A stretch of 64,000 nt of DNA from Tethya wilhelma (Eukaryota > Porifera > Demospongiae > Tethyida > Tethyidae), in the NCBI GenBank assembly GCA_964030475.1, contig CAXIPT010000001.1, positions 9,749,510-9,813,509 on the forward strand, given 5' to 3'. The notes beneath the pieces were generated by a model that saw nothing but the letters and a program-made list of their open reading frames with translations, did not search any database and was not told the origin of the DNA. The position numbers and the translations under genes are program-made. Of the stretch, positions 45,871 through 57,483 are shown one piece after another; within the stretch, counting starts at the first letter, position 1, and each line of letters opens with the position of its first letter.

Positions 45871-48108
45871 ATGGCTGAACCACAGAGTGCTGCTAGCAAA
45901 GCTCTAAAGAAGTTAGAAGATCAGTTGACGTGTGCTATCTGTCTTGAGTCCTACAGGGATCCCAAACTACTCCAGTGTTTCCATGTCTTCTGTGAGAAAT
46001 GCCTTGTTCCACTTGTGCTCCAAGACCAACAGGGCCAACTCTCTGTACGCTGTCCTACCTGTCGTCAATCCACCCTCCTTCCCGCAGCCAGTGTGTCAGG
46101 CCTCCAATCAGCATTCCACATCCACCACCTGTTTGAGATCCAAGAAGCCTTTGAAAGGGTCAAGGAACCTCAAAACATACAATGCCAAAAGTGTACCAAA
46201 GCTTCATGTGCAGCTACTAACTACTGCCGTGATTGTGGCCAGTTTATCTGTGCCATGTGTACACATGTTCACACTAATTGGGAAGAGTTCTCCTCCCATG
46301 AAGTCGTCAGCCTTGCTTGCCTGAAAGAAGATGTGACTCACCTTGTCTCACCAAAGAAAGTGACTTTCCTCTGTTCCAAACATAAGGGCAAGGAGCTTGA
46401 GCTCTACTGTGAGACGTGTGAAGAACTCATATGCCTTCATTGCACAGTCCGACTGCATCAGGGACACCAGTACGACCTGGTGAATGACACGTTTGAGAAA
46501 CACAAGGATGAAATCACAGCTTCTCTGAAGCCTGTGGAGAATCAACTGGGAATTGTTAGTAAAGCATTGGGGCAGCTAGATGAACGCTGTGAGCAGATCA
46601 GTGATCAGAGAGCAGCAGTTGAAGCCGACATCCATCAAACCTTTCAACGACTACACGAAGCACTCGACTTAAGGAGAACAGAACTCATTAGTGAATTGAA
46701 TCTTGTGACACAGCAGAAGATGAAAGCCCTTGCAGCTCAGAGAGATGAAATTGAAACAGTTCAAGTCCAACTTAAGAGTTGTCTCGAGTTAGTAAATGAG
46801 AGTCTCAGAATGGGAAGTCAAGTGGAGGTGATGGACATGAAGAAACCTGTGGTCTCCCAGATCAAGAAACTGACAGCTGACTTCAAACCAGATGCAGTGA
46901 AACCATCAGAGAAAGCTGACCTGAAGTTCATCATTAGAGATTATACCATTGATATTCAGCAGTTGGGTAGCGTTCACAAAACTTCAAGTGTTTCTCCTAA
47001 GAAGAGCTACCTCAGTATTGTGGGGGAACAGACTGCTGTGGTTGAAGAAAACAATTCACTCATCCTACACACTGTGAGCACTGATGATAAGCCATGTGTG
47101 GTTCCTCTAGAGAACATAAACTGTAAACTTGTATCAGAAAGTAGTGCTAAGACAAAATGTTCTGTCAAGGAACTAGAGAATGGCCAATATGAAATCAGCT
47201 ATAAATCCACCGCTCAAGGAACACATCATCTTGATATTAAGGTACAGGGTGAACTGATCAAAGGATGTCCATTGACTGTGATTGTAAAACAGCCTCTTCA
47301 CAAACGAACCACTCCAACCAAAATCATTGATGGATTGAGTAACCCATGGGGAGTAGCAGTCAACACGAAAGGAGAAATTATAGTAGTTGAGAGTGGTAAG
47401 CACTGTATCTCCATTTTCAGTCGAAATGGAGATAAACTTAGGACATTTGGCTCAAAGGGGTCAGGGCAGGGAGAGTTCCAAAGTCCTTGTGGTGTAGCAG
47501 TGGATGATGACGACAATATACTAGTGGTGGATGGTGATAATCATAGGATCCAGAAGTTTAGAAATAATGGAAACTTTATAAAAATTGTAGGCTCCGAAGG
47601 TGCTGGTAACTTGCAATTCAGTTCTCCTGTTGGTATTGCCATTCATCCCCTTAGCAAAAGGGTATATGTAGCAGATCGATCTAATCAACGTATACAAGTG
47701 TTGAACCCTGATCTCACCTTTTCCAGTATCATCAACAACTGTGGGGGAAACCCCTGGGATATAGCGTTTGACAAGCCTGGAAAAGTATTCATCACTGATT
47801 GTTTGAATAGGACTATTCAAGTCTTTACAGCTGACGGACAATTCCAAAAGAAGTTTGGAGGTAGGGGAAAAGGTGATGGGGAACTTGATTGGCCAACTAG
47901 CATCACCATAGACTCTAACAACATGGTGTATGTCACTGAGTCTGATAACCATCGAGTGTCAGTGTTCTCAACTGATGGCAGGTTTGTGACCTCTTATGGA
48001 TCACTTGGAAAGAAACCAGGACAGTTCAACCAGCCATATGGAATAATGACCTACCAGGACACTATTGTTATCAGTAGCTCTAGCAATGGACAGGTTTACA
48101 TTCTGTAG
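45871..48108 (+). CDS. TRIM-NHL E3 ubiquitin ligase (TRIM2/3/71-like), single coding exon
   Basis: 745 residues without introns. A RING C3HC4 finger (21-64: CAICLESY...CFHVFC..C...CPTC) leads, followed by B-box 1 (about 103-145), B-box 2 (about 163-203, FLCSKHKGKELELYC..C..LIC..C....H.GH) and a coiled coil (about 205-330). A filamin/ABP280-type immunoglobulin repeat (about 372-473, GQYEISYKSTAQGTHHLDIK) and six NHL beta-propeller repeats (about 478-745; for example DNHRIQKFRNNG, SDNHRVSVFSTDGRFV) complete it. This is the full TRIM2/TRIM3/TRIM71 domain order. Family members are cytoplasmic ubiquitin ligases that use the NHL propeller for RNA or protein targets; the target here is unknown. TRIM-NHL genes are often expanded in invertebrates, and the decayed duplicate just upstream fits local duplication. 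WIPI2 is transcribed toward it, converging at 48108/48427. Confidence 0.93.
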   Translation: MAEPQSAASKALKKLEDQLTCAICLESYRDPKLLQCFHVFCEKCLVPLVLQDQQGQLSVRCPTCRQSTLLPAASVSGLQSAFHIHHLFEIQEAFERVKEPQNIQCQKCTKASCAATNYCRDCGQFICAMCTHVHTNWEEFSSHEVVSLACLKEDVTHLVSPKKVTFLCSKHKGKELELYCETCEELICLHCTVRLHQGHQYDLVNDTFEKHKDEITASLKPVENQLGIVSKALGQLDERCEQISDQRAAVEADIHQTFQRLHEALDLRRTELISELNLVTQQKMKALAAQRDEIETVQVQLKSCLELVNESLRMGSQVEVMDMKKPVVSQIKKLTADFKPDAVKPSEKADLKFIIRDYTIDIQQLGSVHKTSSVSPKKSYLSIVGEQTAVVEENNSLILHTVSTDDKPCVVPLENINCKLVSESSAKTKCSVKELENGQYEISYKSTAQGTHHLDIKVQGELIKGCPLTVIVKQPLHKRTTPTKIIDGLSNPWGVAVNTKGEIIVVESGKHCISIFSRNGDKLRTFGSKGSGQGEFQSPCGVAVDDDDNILVVDGDNHRIQKFRNNGNFIKIVGSEGAGNLQFSSPVGIAIHPLSKRVYVADRSNQRIQVLNPDLTFSSIINNCGGNPWDIAFDKPGKVFITDCLNRTIQVFTADGQFQKKFGGRGKGDGELDWPTSITIDSNNMVYVTESDNHRVSVFSTDGRFVTSYGSLGKKPGQFNQPYGIMTYQDTIVISSSSNGQVYIL

Positions 48109-48426
48109 CTACGTATACGTTGCCCCCAATATAGGTAAGGGTAACAGCGTATTAAACTCTTGTGATCTAAATAATACACTAAGAAAAGTTTTATCTTTTG
48201 TGCTAGCTTGTCTATTGGTTTTCTTACTAATACTATTTATGATATCCTTATGTGATTGCAAATCTCACAATATGGAATTGTTGATCAGATCAGTTTCTTG
48301 ACAAAAACCTGAAGATGACAGTAACTGTTTTATTTGCATGCAACTACATGCACATAATTTTATGCAACTGTTAAAGGTTTATTTTACCCCAACATTAATT
48401 TTATTTAACATAACAAATTATTTCTG

Positions 48427-49143
48427 CTAACTATGTACTGTGTGTGCACTAGGAGGCTTATCATCGTCATCATCATCTAATGTATATAACTGTCTCTGCT
48501 GGTGATCATGTGACTCTATGGCTGAAGTCATGTGACTGTCATGTGGACCTAAAGGAGATTGTCCAGATGCTTCAACACCCTGGGAAGTGACTGAGGCATA
48601 TGTGTGCGGTGAAGCCTGGCTTGTTAGTCCAGCAGCCTGTAAAATAGAAGATTATGGGGGGGCACAGTTCATGAGGCAGTTGTCTTGGTGATGTAGAGCT
48701 AAAGTACAGAACTACAGAATGTATGGGAAAGGCTTAAGTCTAGACTGTTTAGGCAACAAGAGCTAATATTTCAGATGATTTTGTCACTACTGTCTTGTAG
48801 GTTGGTTATACAGTAAAACAAATTGTTTAGTGCTGTACACCCAAGTAGGAAAAAAGCATTTTCTCCAATACAATTTTCCATATCACACATGCTAAGTTAC
48901 ACATTCATCTGTACACAACTCATATTACAAAAATGTCGGCAGGCCAATCGAAAGCCTAACACTGTCTTTTCTTACCACTGTAGATCCAGTAGCTGAGTCA
49001 TCATCAGTGGGTAGGTTGTCTCCCCCCATGAGTCTGAACTCCTTGTTGATACGGCACTCCCCACCCTCACGAGGGTCAATGTTACCAACATAGAGGACTC
49101 CATCCGATGTGGCCACTAGAATACGATGAATACCATCAATACT

Positions 49144-49185
<42 letters not shown>

Positions 49186-51345
49186 GGGTAGGGCAGGTTA
49201 GAGGGGGCTAGGGATAATACTAGGAGCATGAAGAAACTGTGAGTCACTCACTGACTACAAAAAACACATCATAAATTACCTTGCAACTGTACAGACACTT
49301 CTTAGACCTGTATATAAAAATATTACGTCAACATCAATTACTACAGGCAATTGTACTTGGCCATACAATAGTACTGTACAACCACTACGAACCTGACTTG
49401 GGTAGTTTCAATTGAGCAAATGCTCTACTTTGTGTGAAAGCATCTGTTACCTGCAGAACAAGCAAAATTTACNCAATAGTGCTGTACAACCACTACGAAC
49501 CTGACTTGGGTAGTTTCAATTGAGCAAACGCTCTACTTTGTGTGAAAGCATCTGTTACCTGCAGAAGACGCAAAATTTACACATCATACACACACAAATA
49601 TACAATACAGCACCAGTTAGACAACTCTACCTGTGCTGGTAGCATACTTGCTGGAGTTGCTAGAGCCTTGCCAAGGTAACTCATCCATCCTTGTTGCTCC
49701 TCGGCAGGTCTGGGTAGAGCCAAACAATTTCATTATATAAAAAATTTATACAAACAAAAATTCCTCTCACTTTTCTTGTGGTGGGTCCACTAATCTGAAC
49801 ACATGGACAGTCTCTGTGCTACTGGAAGAGACCAGGTAAAGGTCATCAGTGCTAAATGACAGACAGTTGATGTGGATGAACCTGTAAGAGATAGAGGGTA
49901 GAGAGAGTTTGATCGCACACTCACATCATAACCACTACAAATATTAGCTACCGTTTCATCCCTCTTCTAAACTCAAGAAGCTTTTCTGCACTTGGGATGC
50001 TGAACACTCTGATTACTGTACCCTAGAACAAGAAGACCAACAAGACTCTCAACTCTACAGTAGCTCATGGACAAGAGACTCACAGTAGTTGAGGCTGATG
50101 CTAACTTGGTACCAGCAGAGTTGAAAGCAAGGGCTGCCAGTGGTGAATCGTGAGCAGGTATGACAGCAACAGCCTTCAGATTGATAGCATCAAACACTTG
50201 GACCTCCCCATTCTGAAATGGAAGCTCAATGCATAACAGTCCATGCTTCAAGCTAAATAACTTGAGTTTAAACCAACCTGGCTGCTTCCAGGGTAAGCAA
50301 TGAATCCATTATCATTATCAACTGATAGTGCACACAGTCCTAAAAGTGCAAAGGTTGTAGTCACACACAGAGCAACAATGCACAAACATTACCACTGCAC
50401 AAAATGGCAGTTAAAGAGTTCAATTGTGCGTGTACAGTGCATGTATACCTGATGGGTTCTTGGGTGTGTCTCTGATTGTATGCATCACCTATTAATAACA
50501 GAAGACAGGAACATACAACTTGAAAGCAAATCACTACGTACAATACGTACACAGCTACATTATGTACTGAGGACAGTTTAATTGTAGTTTAGGGTGCAAA
50601 TTTGTTCACATATTCGGAACCAGCTAGAGGTTTGTAATTAATATTTTAAACAGCAGGGGCTTACTTTCATGTCTCGAATGTTGTGAATATATAAATTTTG
50701 TCGAAGAACAACTACTAATCTCTGCAGGAAAAAAATCTGATTAAGAATGGCCATATTTATTATCACAGTTCATCTTTACCTGTCTGTTTAACTTGACTGA
50801 TAAAATAGTGTCTGGATAACTATATGTGCAAATTTCAGAATTTTTCTAACAAAGGGAAAAAACAAACAATAAAGCCACTAACATAGCTTGTTTAGAAGGT
50901 ATTGTGGTTATGTATACACATCCTATCAACACTAACCTTGAAGTGACACACTCTAAGCTTGCGAGGATTTGATAATTCCACGACTGCCACTAGACTACTG
51001 GAAAACAGTCTCTCAATGATACATACCTCTCCACCATCTAGGTGATTGCCATTAATAGGATATGGATGATTTAAGGAACTAAACCATGAAGCAAGTCACA
51101 GAGTGCTAAGCTTACCTTTTTCAAAACTAGGATCCAGTCGTTCCAGTGCAGTCAGTGGAAACAACTTGTAACCTGTCTTCAGACCCACTGACAATGATCT
51201 ACAGTAGGGCCGATTTGAGTGTGAATGAAGATTACAAAAGACTGCCAGTCAAACTCCAAATACAATATACATACGTTGCATCTTGGTTGAAGTTGACAAA
51301 GAGCAGGTCAGAGCTAGAGTCACCAGCCTCTTGTGATAAATTCAT
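48427..51345 (-). CDS. WIPI2: WIPI2-type PROPPIN (autophagy PI3P effector), 15 exons
   Basis: Exons traced on the minus strand, with phases closing: 51275-51345, 51116-51198, 50937-51037, 50780-50845, 50665-50721, 50449-50488, 50278-50339, 50084-50212, 49952-50022, 49771-49881, 49631-49709, 49501-49558, 49280-49307, 48976-49141 and 48427-48636. The product is 443 residues, close to human WIPI2. It starts [20 protein letters not shown] and contains the WIPI signatures [37 protein letters not shown] and [27 protein letters not shown] carries the FRRG motif (about residues 221-224) that binds PI3P/PI(3,5)P2. Family role: a seven-bladed propeller recruited to PI3P on forming autophagosomes, where WIPI2 brings in ATG16L1. 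The C-terminal tail is Ser/His-rich with an acidic Asp run. WIPI1 is the alternative. Exon 12 occurs twice in the assembly (see repeat at 49366). Confidence 0.92.
49147..49182. repeat. (GA)n microsatellite in a WIPI2 intron
   Basis: A run of about 18 AG units immediately 5' (gene sense) of exon 14. Confidence 0.9.
49366..49580 (-). repeat. Duplicated WIPI2 exon 12 across a contig join
   Basis: About 107 bp (49366-49472) is repeated at 49474-49580 with a few differences, separated by the ambiguous base 49473. Each copy contains the same 58-bp exon (49393-49450 and 49501-49558) with its splice sites. Including both would add 58 nt and break the frame, so only one can be real or used. Confidence 0.85.
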
Positions 51346-52494
51346 TTCTACAAATGTTCATGAAAATACAAGGTCAAATTATGAATCAAGATAAAGATCC
51401 TTAATATATAGATCATCACATCTAAGTAGTGCATAGTTTCACACCACAGTATGCCACAACCAACTCACCAATTCAGTGAAATCAAGCACTCTATCCCCAG
51501 CTGCAGTAGTATTCTAACTTTTTTTGTCCCAGTGATGTTCACATGATTATCAGCTGACACGTAAGTGTTTAATTAATTACGTAATTTACCATTACCGCAT
51601 TGCTTCTAAACTTAGAACAAAGTCAGTGTATAAAAACATTGGTTCCCCTTTTCAAGCTCAGTCATCAGAAGATAAACCAACTTTGATCGGCGAGGCACTC
51701 GTATCTTTATCATGAGGATACAGGAGATGGTGCCGTGCGCACTTGAGAAAGTTTTACCCAACCTCATGTGACGCTTACTTCGCTTTCTTCGGCATGCTCG
51801 GTTCAACATGGTGTTGTACTGGCATCCATTCGCTCTGAAAGCCCTCTGCCATCAGCGGCCACGCCATCACCAAGGTATTGGTGCTAAGTGGCAGGCATTG
51901 GGACCTTTCAGGGCACCCAGGCTGCGCTGGTCTTCATAGATTGGTGTGGTCTGGGTAAACTATCTTCAGCCGTCACAGTTCAGTGCTCAGAGGAGGGAGG
52001 AGCTGATCAGACACTGAGCACGGGGAAAGCGAAGTAGCTGTCACATAAAGGGAAAACCCTGTCATTTGTGCACGACATCATCCCCTGATACATTCTCTCA
52101 CCTATTTGACTAGCCTGAACAATACACACTCCAGCCAAAGTATGTAAAATACACCTGTTGCCTAATCCCCAGGCCTCCATACATTTGACATTTATACCCT
52201 TACACATGCACACACACTTTGGTCAACAATATCCATGGTGAGACAAAATAAATTTTTGTAGAACCAAAAGAGAAATTGTCATATAAATAATTTAAGTTGT
52301 CACAAAACATACGACAACTTTTATAATAGAGCTTGCAATAAACTCAACTCTAGGTAATAGTACTGACACCATAGTAGCTTGTGCACATTAAATTACTAAC
52401 TTTAGTCTGATCAGAAATGATGGAAAGATGAGAGTCAATACAATAGCTATGTAAAGAGATTCCTTCTCTCTCAGTATCACAAAGCCAAGCAGCT
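51346..52494. other. Intergenic region, partly GC-richer
   Basis: Between the WIPI2 start and the eRF3 stop. A compact block at about 51830-52080 (GTCTGATCAGCTCCTCC on the minus strand and palindromic CC/GG-rich words) differs in composition from its surroundings and may be a small repeat. No coding region was recognised; the frame at 51612-51809 (minus) has only a basic start. Confidence 0.35.
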
Positions 52495-55400
52495 TTACTC
52501 TAGCAGCTTGAGAACTTTGCCAATAGCAATAGTTTTACCTGGAAAAGGAAAGAAAATTACAGTCTTGATCAACCATGAGCATTTAATTTCAATATAATGA
52601 TGATACATTGTACATTGTTGACTGTGAACTAGGCCGAGATTGTTTCTTAAGTGTAAGTAAGCAGCTTGCTCGAAGCTACCATCAGGCATGTTGATATACA
52701 ATGACATTACCCTCAACAAAGTCCTTTGTATGCACACACAATGTCAATTTGGCAACAAACACAAGCAATACTGCCACATAATGTTGGGGCAATTGTTCTA
52801 TTGTTTCTTGAAACACAATACATGACCATTAACAACAAACACATACCCTCATCACGCAGCGTGAATCGAGCCATTTGAGGAAAATCTTTGAAAGCCTCCA
52901 AGCAGATAACCCCTGCCGTGCGTAAGGTGGCTACCACGACTTGGTCTTGCTTGACAAATCTTGGTCTCAGTGTTGTTTTCTTGCCTGTCTTACGATCAAT
53001 GAGTGCCTTGAGTTGCTACAAGACAAAAAGAGAAAAGCACTTAAAATTGTGATGGTGCCACAGTATGGGAACCTTGCTCACAACTCCTTACAATGATCTG
53101 GACTTCCTCCACGACAGTGTGAATATGAAGGACTGCACTATAACCAGCACAAATGATGGACTTGTACTCCAGAATGGCAATTTGAGCATCAAACGATTGT
53201 CCAACGTGACACGGAGTTGTAGGATCACAAAGAACAAACCCAGGAGATATGTCCTACACAAATACAAATCCAGACATCAACAATCATTTCCAAACTGTCC
53301 CCATAATGTACTACACATCTACCACTACTGGTATCTATGTGAAGTACCAGCAGTGTCTAAACAATATGAAATCACAAGTACCTCTTCCTCCACTCCCTTG
53401 ACTCTTAGTTTAATGTTGTCCCCAGAGTAGGCCACAGGCACTTCCTCTTCCACTCTGAACACAGAGAGAACCTCCACAGGTGCCTACACCATCACAACAC
53501 ACCAACAACAGTAAACATAATTCAGATATTACATGCTTTGAAAAAAAACCACCAAACTTACCCGATTAGGCAGCAAAAGTAGGGATGCCCCTTTCATTAC
53601 TCCTCCAGATTCCACCTTTCCCATGATGACTGTTCCCATGTCCTGAAAGAATTCATAGTTGTTACTACAGTGAATACAAGAGACCCCACACAATCTTGTA
53701 CCTTGTATTTGTCTGAAATGGGCATCCTAAATGGACCAGCGTCTTCCCTGGAGAGTGAAGGTAGCTCATCAAGATAGGTAATGAAAGGAGGTCCCTTGTA
53801 CCAGGGGCACACATCAGGAGAGGCCGACTCCTTTAAGTTGACTCCAGTTAGACCAGACACAGGAATGTAGAAGATGTCTGGAAGTGTGCACATACAGTAG
53901 CAAAGAATGTGCATTCAAGTTATAGTCATGTCGCCACACTCCAACTATACTACCAGTATCAACAGCATGGGAATTGTACCATAGACAAAGAAAGTGCACT
54001 GGGATGCTGGGAAACATTAGGAACTCTTAACATTCCAGGCCCACACCAGATCTCATGTACCGCGTATACTCCAAGGGGAACTAAATGATCACCTACCTGT
54101 CTTGGGGTTAAATCCAACTTTCTTCAAAAATGGAGTCAGCTTTGTCTTACACTCCTCATATCTAGATACACAAACAAACACAGCTCAGTGCAGATTGAGT
54201 ACCATACATTTACAGCCATGATATTCATGTTCACTCTAAATGAAGCCCACTGTACTCACCTTTCTTCTGACCACCCAACAGTAGAGTCATCCATCTTGTT
54301 GATAAGCACAACAAGATGCTTTACCCCTGCTGTCTTGGCCAACATGGCATGTTCTCTAGTCTGTCCCTTCCTCTCAAAGCCTGTCTCAAACTCTCCCTTC
54401 CGTGCTGAAATCACCAACACACCAATGTCAGCCTGAGCAGCTCCACTGATCATATTGGGCACAAAGCCAGCATGTCCAGGAGCATCAAGGATAGTGAACC
54501 TCTTCTTGGAAGTCTCAAAGGATGCTCGCCCCACTTCAACTGTCTTACCCTGGTGTGGTGGTGCATTAATGTGCAAGTAGAAGAAAGAGAATCACGTATG
54601 ATTCACATCAACTATATACAAAAAATGTACACTGTACAAGTATTGCATCTCTCAGCACAAGTCCCTACCTTGTCTCTCTCCTCTTGGTTGGTATCCAGAG
54701 CCCACGATAAGTACCAGGTCTCTCTGTTCTTCTCCTTGGCCTCCCTCTCGTACTTCTCCAAGGTACGCTTATCAACCTGCCCCGTTAGATACCTGATTGA
54801 AACAAAGGACAATCACATTTAACCAACCACTGATCCCAATTTCCCTTAGTTATAGATCACGGATAGAAAAATGGGTCTAGTTTGATAGACTACACTACAT
54901 TTTACAGCAACTCACATTACGTGACCTCCAATCGTGGATTTTCCTGCATCTGTTTAGAAAACATTACAACTTGTGATAAACAGCACATTAGTACACTCAT
55001 AGGTCACCTCCTAATAGTCACATACCTACATGCCCAATGAACACTATATTGATATTCTCTTTGTCATCTTCAGCTTTAGGTGGAGGTTGCACAGATGCTG
55101 ATGATTTGGATGAATCTCCCTTTCCTTTCTTCTCTGAGAGATGTGGAGAGGGCTGCTTCCTACCGCCAAGACTGGACGATGATGACGAGGCAGACCCTGG
55201 CATTGATTCACTAACGGTATTCTTGGGGGGTTCTACATGAGATGTAGTCGATGAGGACTGTGGTTCCTTGACTGGAAGTTTCTGAGGTTCATTAGTCTGA
55301 TCGGGAGGTGGGTTCAAGTGAGTGGTGCTACTAGTGGTATTCCCTATTCCATCTTGTGCTGTGGAGCTCTCAGTGGTGGAGGGGACTGGGTCAGAGTCGG

Positions 55401-56705
55401 CTATGTCTTCCCATGAATCCACTGGGGCCTCTTCAGCGGACGGTTCTATCTTGCTTTCAGGTTGGCTAGGTTTACTAGGTGGTGGTTGTGGTTGCGATTG
55501 AGTCTTCTCAGCATGCCATGATCTCTGCTGCTGTGGTTGATGCTGTCCATACTGTTGGTAGGTCTGAGCCTGTGCCTCACCTTCCAGTGCTGACACTGTG
55601 GGTACATGTGAAACACAAGTTACACATAAAAATTCACTCCCCAAATATGTACAGTACAAAGTGAAAGTACTATGTATGTACAGAAAGATTTTGCCCAAGA
55701 TTCATGGTTGATTGAATTAGTAATAACTCATCCATCCCGTAATCTAGTTGTTAACCTTAGCTGCAATCGTTAGAAAAACCAGCAAGTACCAATATCACAT
55801 TCATCAGTAAGGGGACATTGAACATGCACTGGTCTATATAGAATACACCTTAATCCATGCTAACTGGTGCAAGTACTGTGTAAAAGTGTAAATAGAACAG
55901 TGAACAATTGCACAACAATGGTGCAATCACAGAGAGCACACACATACAATGCTACAGACACCAAACTGACCCTTCACCTGGTATTGGCTGTGGCTGGTGC
56001 TGCACTCCATGCTGAGATGCTACTCCACCACGACTTGGATGACCCATCATGTAAGGGTGGCGACCTGTATATTAAATTTAACATTACACAAATAGAAAAT
56101 AAACATATTCATATGCACATAATTATTCATTCTCCTAAAAGATCAAACAACCAGACAACTAGCTTACCACCGGCAGAGGGCATGTGCTGGGGCTGGGGCT
56201 GGGGCATCAGACCTGGTGGTGGTGGATGGCCATACACACCTCCTGGGGGCATCCCATGAGCTGAATACACACAATACATTTCAAAACAGGACAGCAATAA
56301 TCGTTATGTAAGCAAGTCAACACTTGAAAGGAAATATTTATAAGGTCAGTTTGAGGTCTTACACCACCACAACCCAATACTAAGAGTAGGAAGTGGACAA
56401 AACACATTGACTGTAATAGAGGCCTTGAACTCAAGCACTTATCAGTCAGGAAATTAGGAGTACATAACATAACTGTCAATCTACTGTAAGTACCAACACC
56501 AACACTGAACTTTGAACTCACCGTGCATTGGGTACCCTGGGTAGCCACCGTAGCTGTGCATACCCCCCATTGGTACAAACGGCTGGGCTTGAACATTAGG
56601 TACAAAGGCTGGTGCATTTATATTCATTCTTGCAAATCGGGCATTATAGTCGTCGCCCCCTTGACCTCCAGGAGGCATGTTGTGATTAGCCGGTGGTAGA
56701 GCCAT
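52495..56705 (-). CDS. GSPT1: Translation termination factor eRF3 (GSPT1), 14 exons
   Basis: Minus-strand coding exons, all GT-AG and phase-consistent: 56522-56705, 56168-56260, 55978-56064, 55026-55595, 54916-54949, 54669-54792, 54260-54549, 54097-54161, 53702-53877, 53562-53642, 53382-53483, 53092-53253, 52847-53015 and 52495-52538. The product is 726 residues. The N-terminal 300 residues are low complexity (Gly/Pro/Gln, then Ser) with two overlapping PAM2 motifs at about 27-45 (MNINAPAFVPNVQAQPFVP) that bind the poly(A)-binding protein MLLE domain. The GTPase has the P-loop GHVDAGKST split by an intron, DAPGH, NKMDD and GQTREHAMLAKTAG. Domains 2 and 3 end FVKQDQVVVATLRTAGVICL...GKVLKLLE. 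Role: GTPase partner of eRF1 in stop-codon peptide release, linked to mRNA decay. The start ATG at 56705 fits the conserved N-terminal motifs. Longer than vertebrate GSPT1 because of the N-terminal Ser/Pro region. Confidence 0.95.
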
Positions 56706-57483
56706 TGATCTTGATTCACTGGTCAGTTAAAAATAGTCACCCTACAGTTCCAAACTTTTGAGTTTAATAGTTGACAACTATTTCTGAAGTTAATGTCATA
56801 CTCTTTTCCTTTTTACAGCTTGTGTAGCAGTACTGAGTAGAAAGTTCAATATTACTGGACTTTATATCAGATTCAGTGGCTTTGATCACTCAGAGACACG
56901 GTTTAGAGTCCTTCCAACGACCTTATGGCTCTCAAAGCTGTGTAGATTGCAGTATCTTGGCAGCTGACCTCAATCCATTTCACTCCATGTGACTTTCAAC
57001 CAATTACGTCATGTAATATACAGCTGTTGCTCACGTGCCATTGTAGATTACGGACAAAAAGCGGAGCATTTCGTTGTTCGTGAACGGTATCTGGCCGAGA
57101 TGCGTCTTTCAAAAGTTTGACCAGAGCCACCTTTTCGCGAATGTTGGAAAGTTTTTCTGAAGGTAGAGTCTTAGCACGGGCTTGTGTGTATATTCTAGGA
57201 GGTACCGTACAAGGTTTAGACGCTGGATTTGATCCTACCACGATGTTTTTTGGTATTTTGTGAAAAAATGTGTGCAAATTATTCACAATATTTGAACCTG
57301 CCTTGGTTAGATAGAAGTATTAATGTTGTTTTTGTGTTCTGCTCGGGATTTGGATCCTAGTCTGGTCGTTTCTCAAAGCAGATTCATCATACATGTAACA
57401 TAGCTGGCATGGTGGGCAATATTTGGAGTGTGATGTTATTCTGTGCTTGTTTTCTTTCTTTCTTTTACAGGTATTCATTAGCA
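56706..57483. promoter_or_regulatory. Divergent intergenic region between eRF3 and HAPSTR1
   Basis: The two ATGs lie 778 bp apart on opposite strands. A probable splice acceptor (TTTCTTTTACAG, ending 57470) just before the HAPSTR1 ATG implies an upstream untranslated exon, so the true promoter gap is shorter. A 96-residue minus frame (56996-57286) has no recognisable domain. No core promoter motif stands out. Confidence 0.4.

Noticed and set aside
51830..52080. Possible rRNA or tRNA fragment in a GC-richer block
   Set aside because: No conserved rRNA helix or tRNA cloverleaf could be recognised by eye.
56996..57286. 96-residue minus frame between eRF3 and HAPSTR1
   Set aside because: It has no recognisable domain, lies in the shared upstream region, and has no supporting splice or context evidence.
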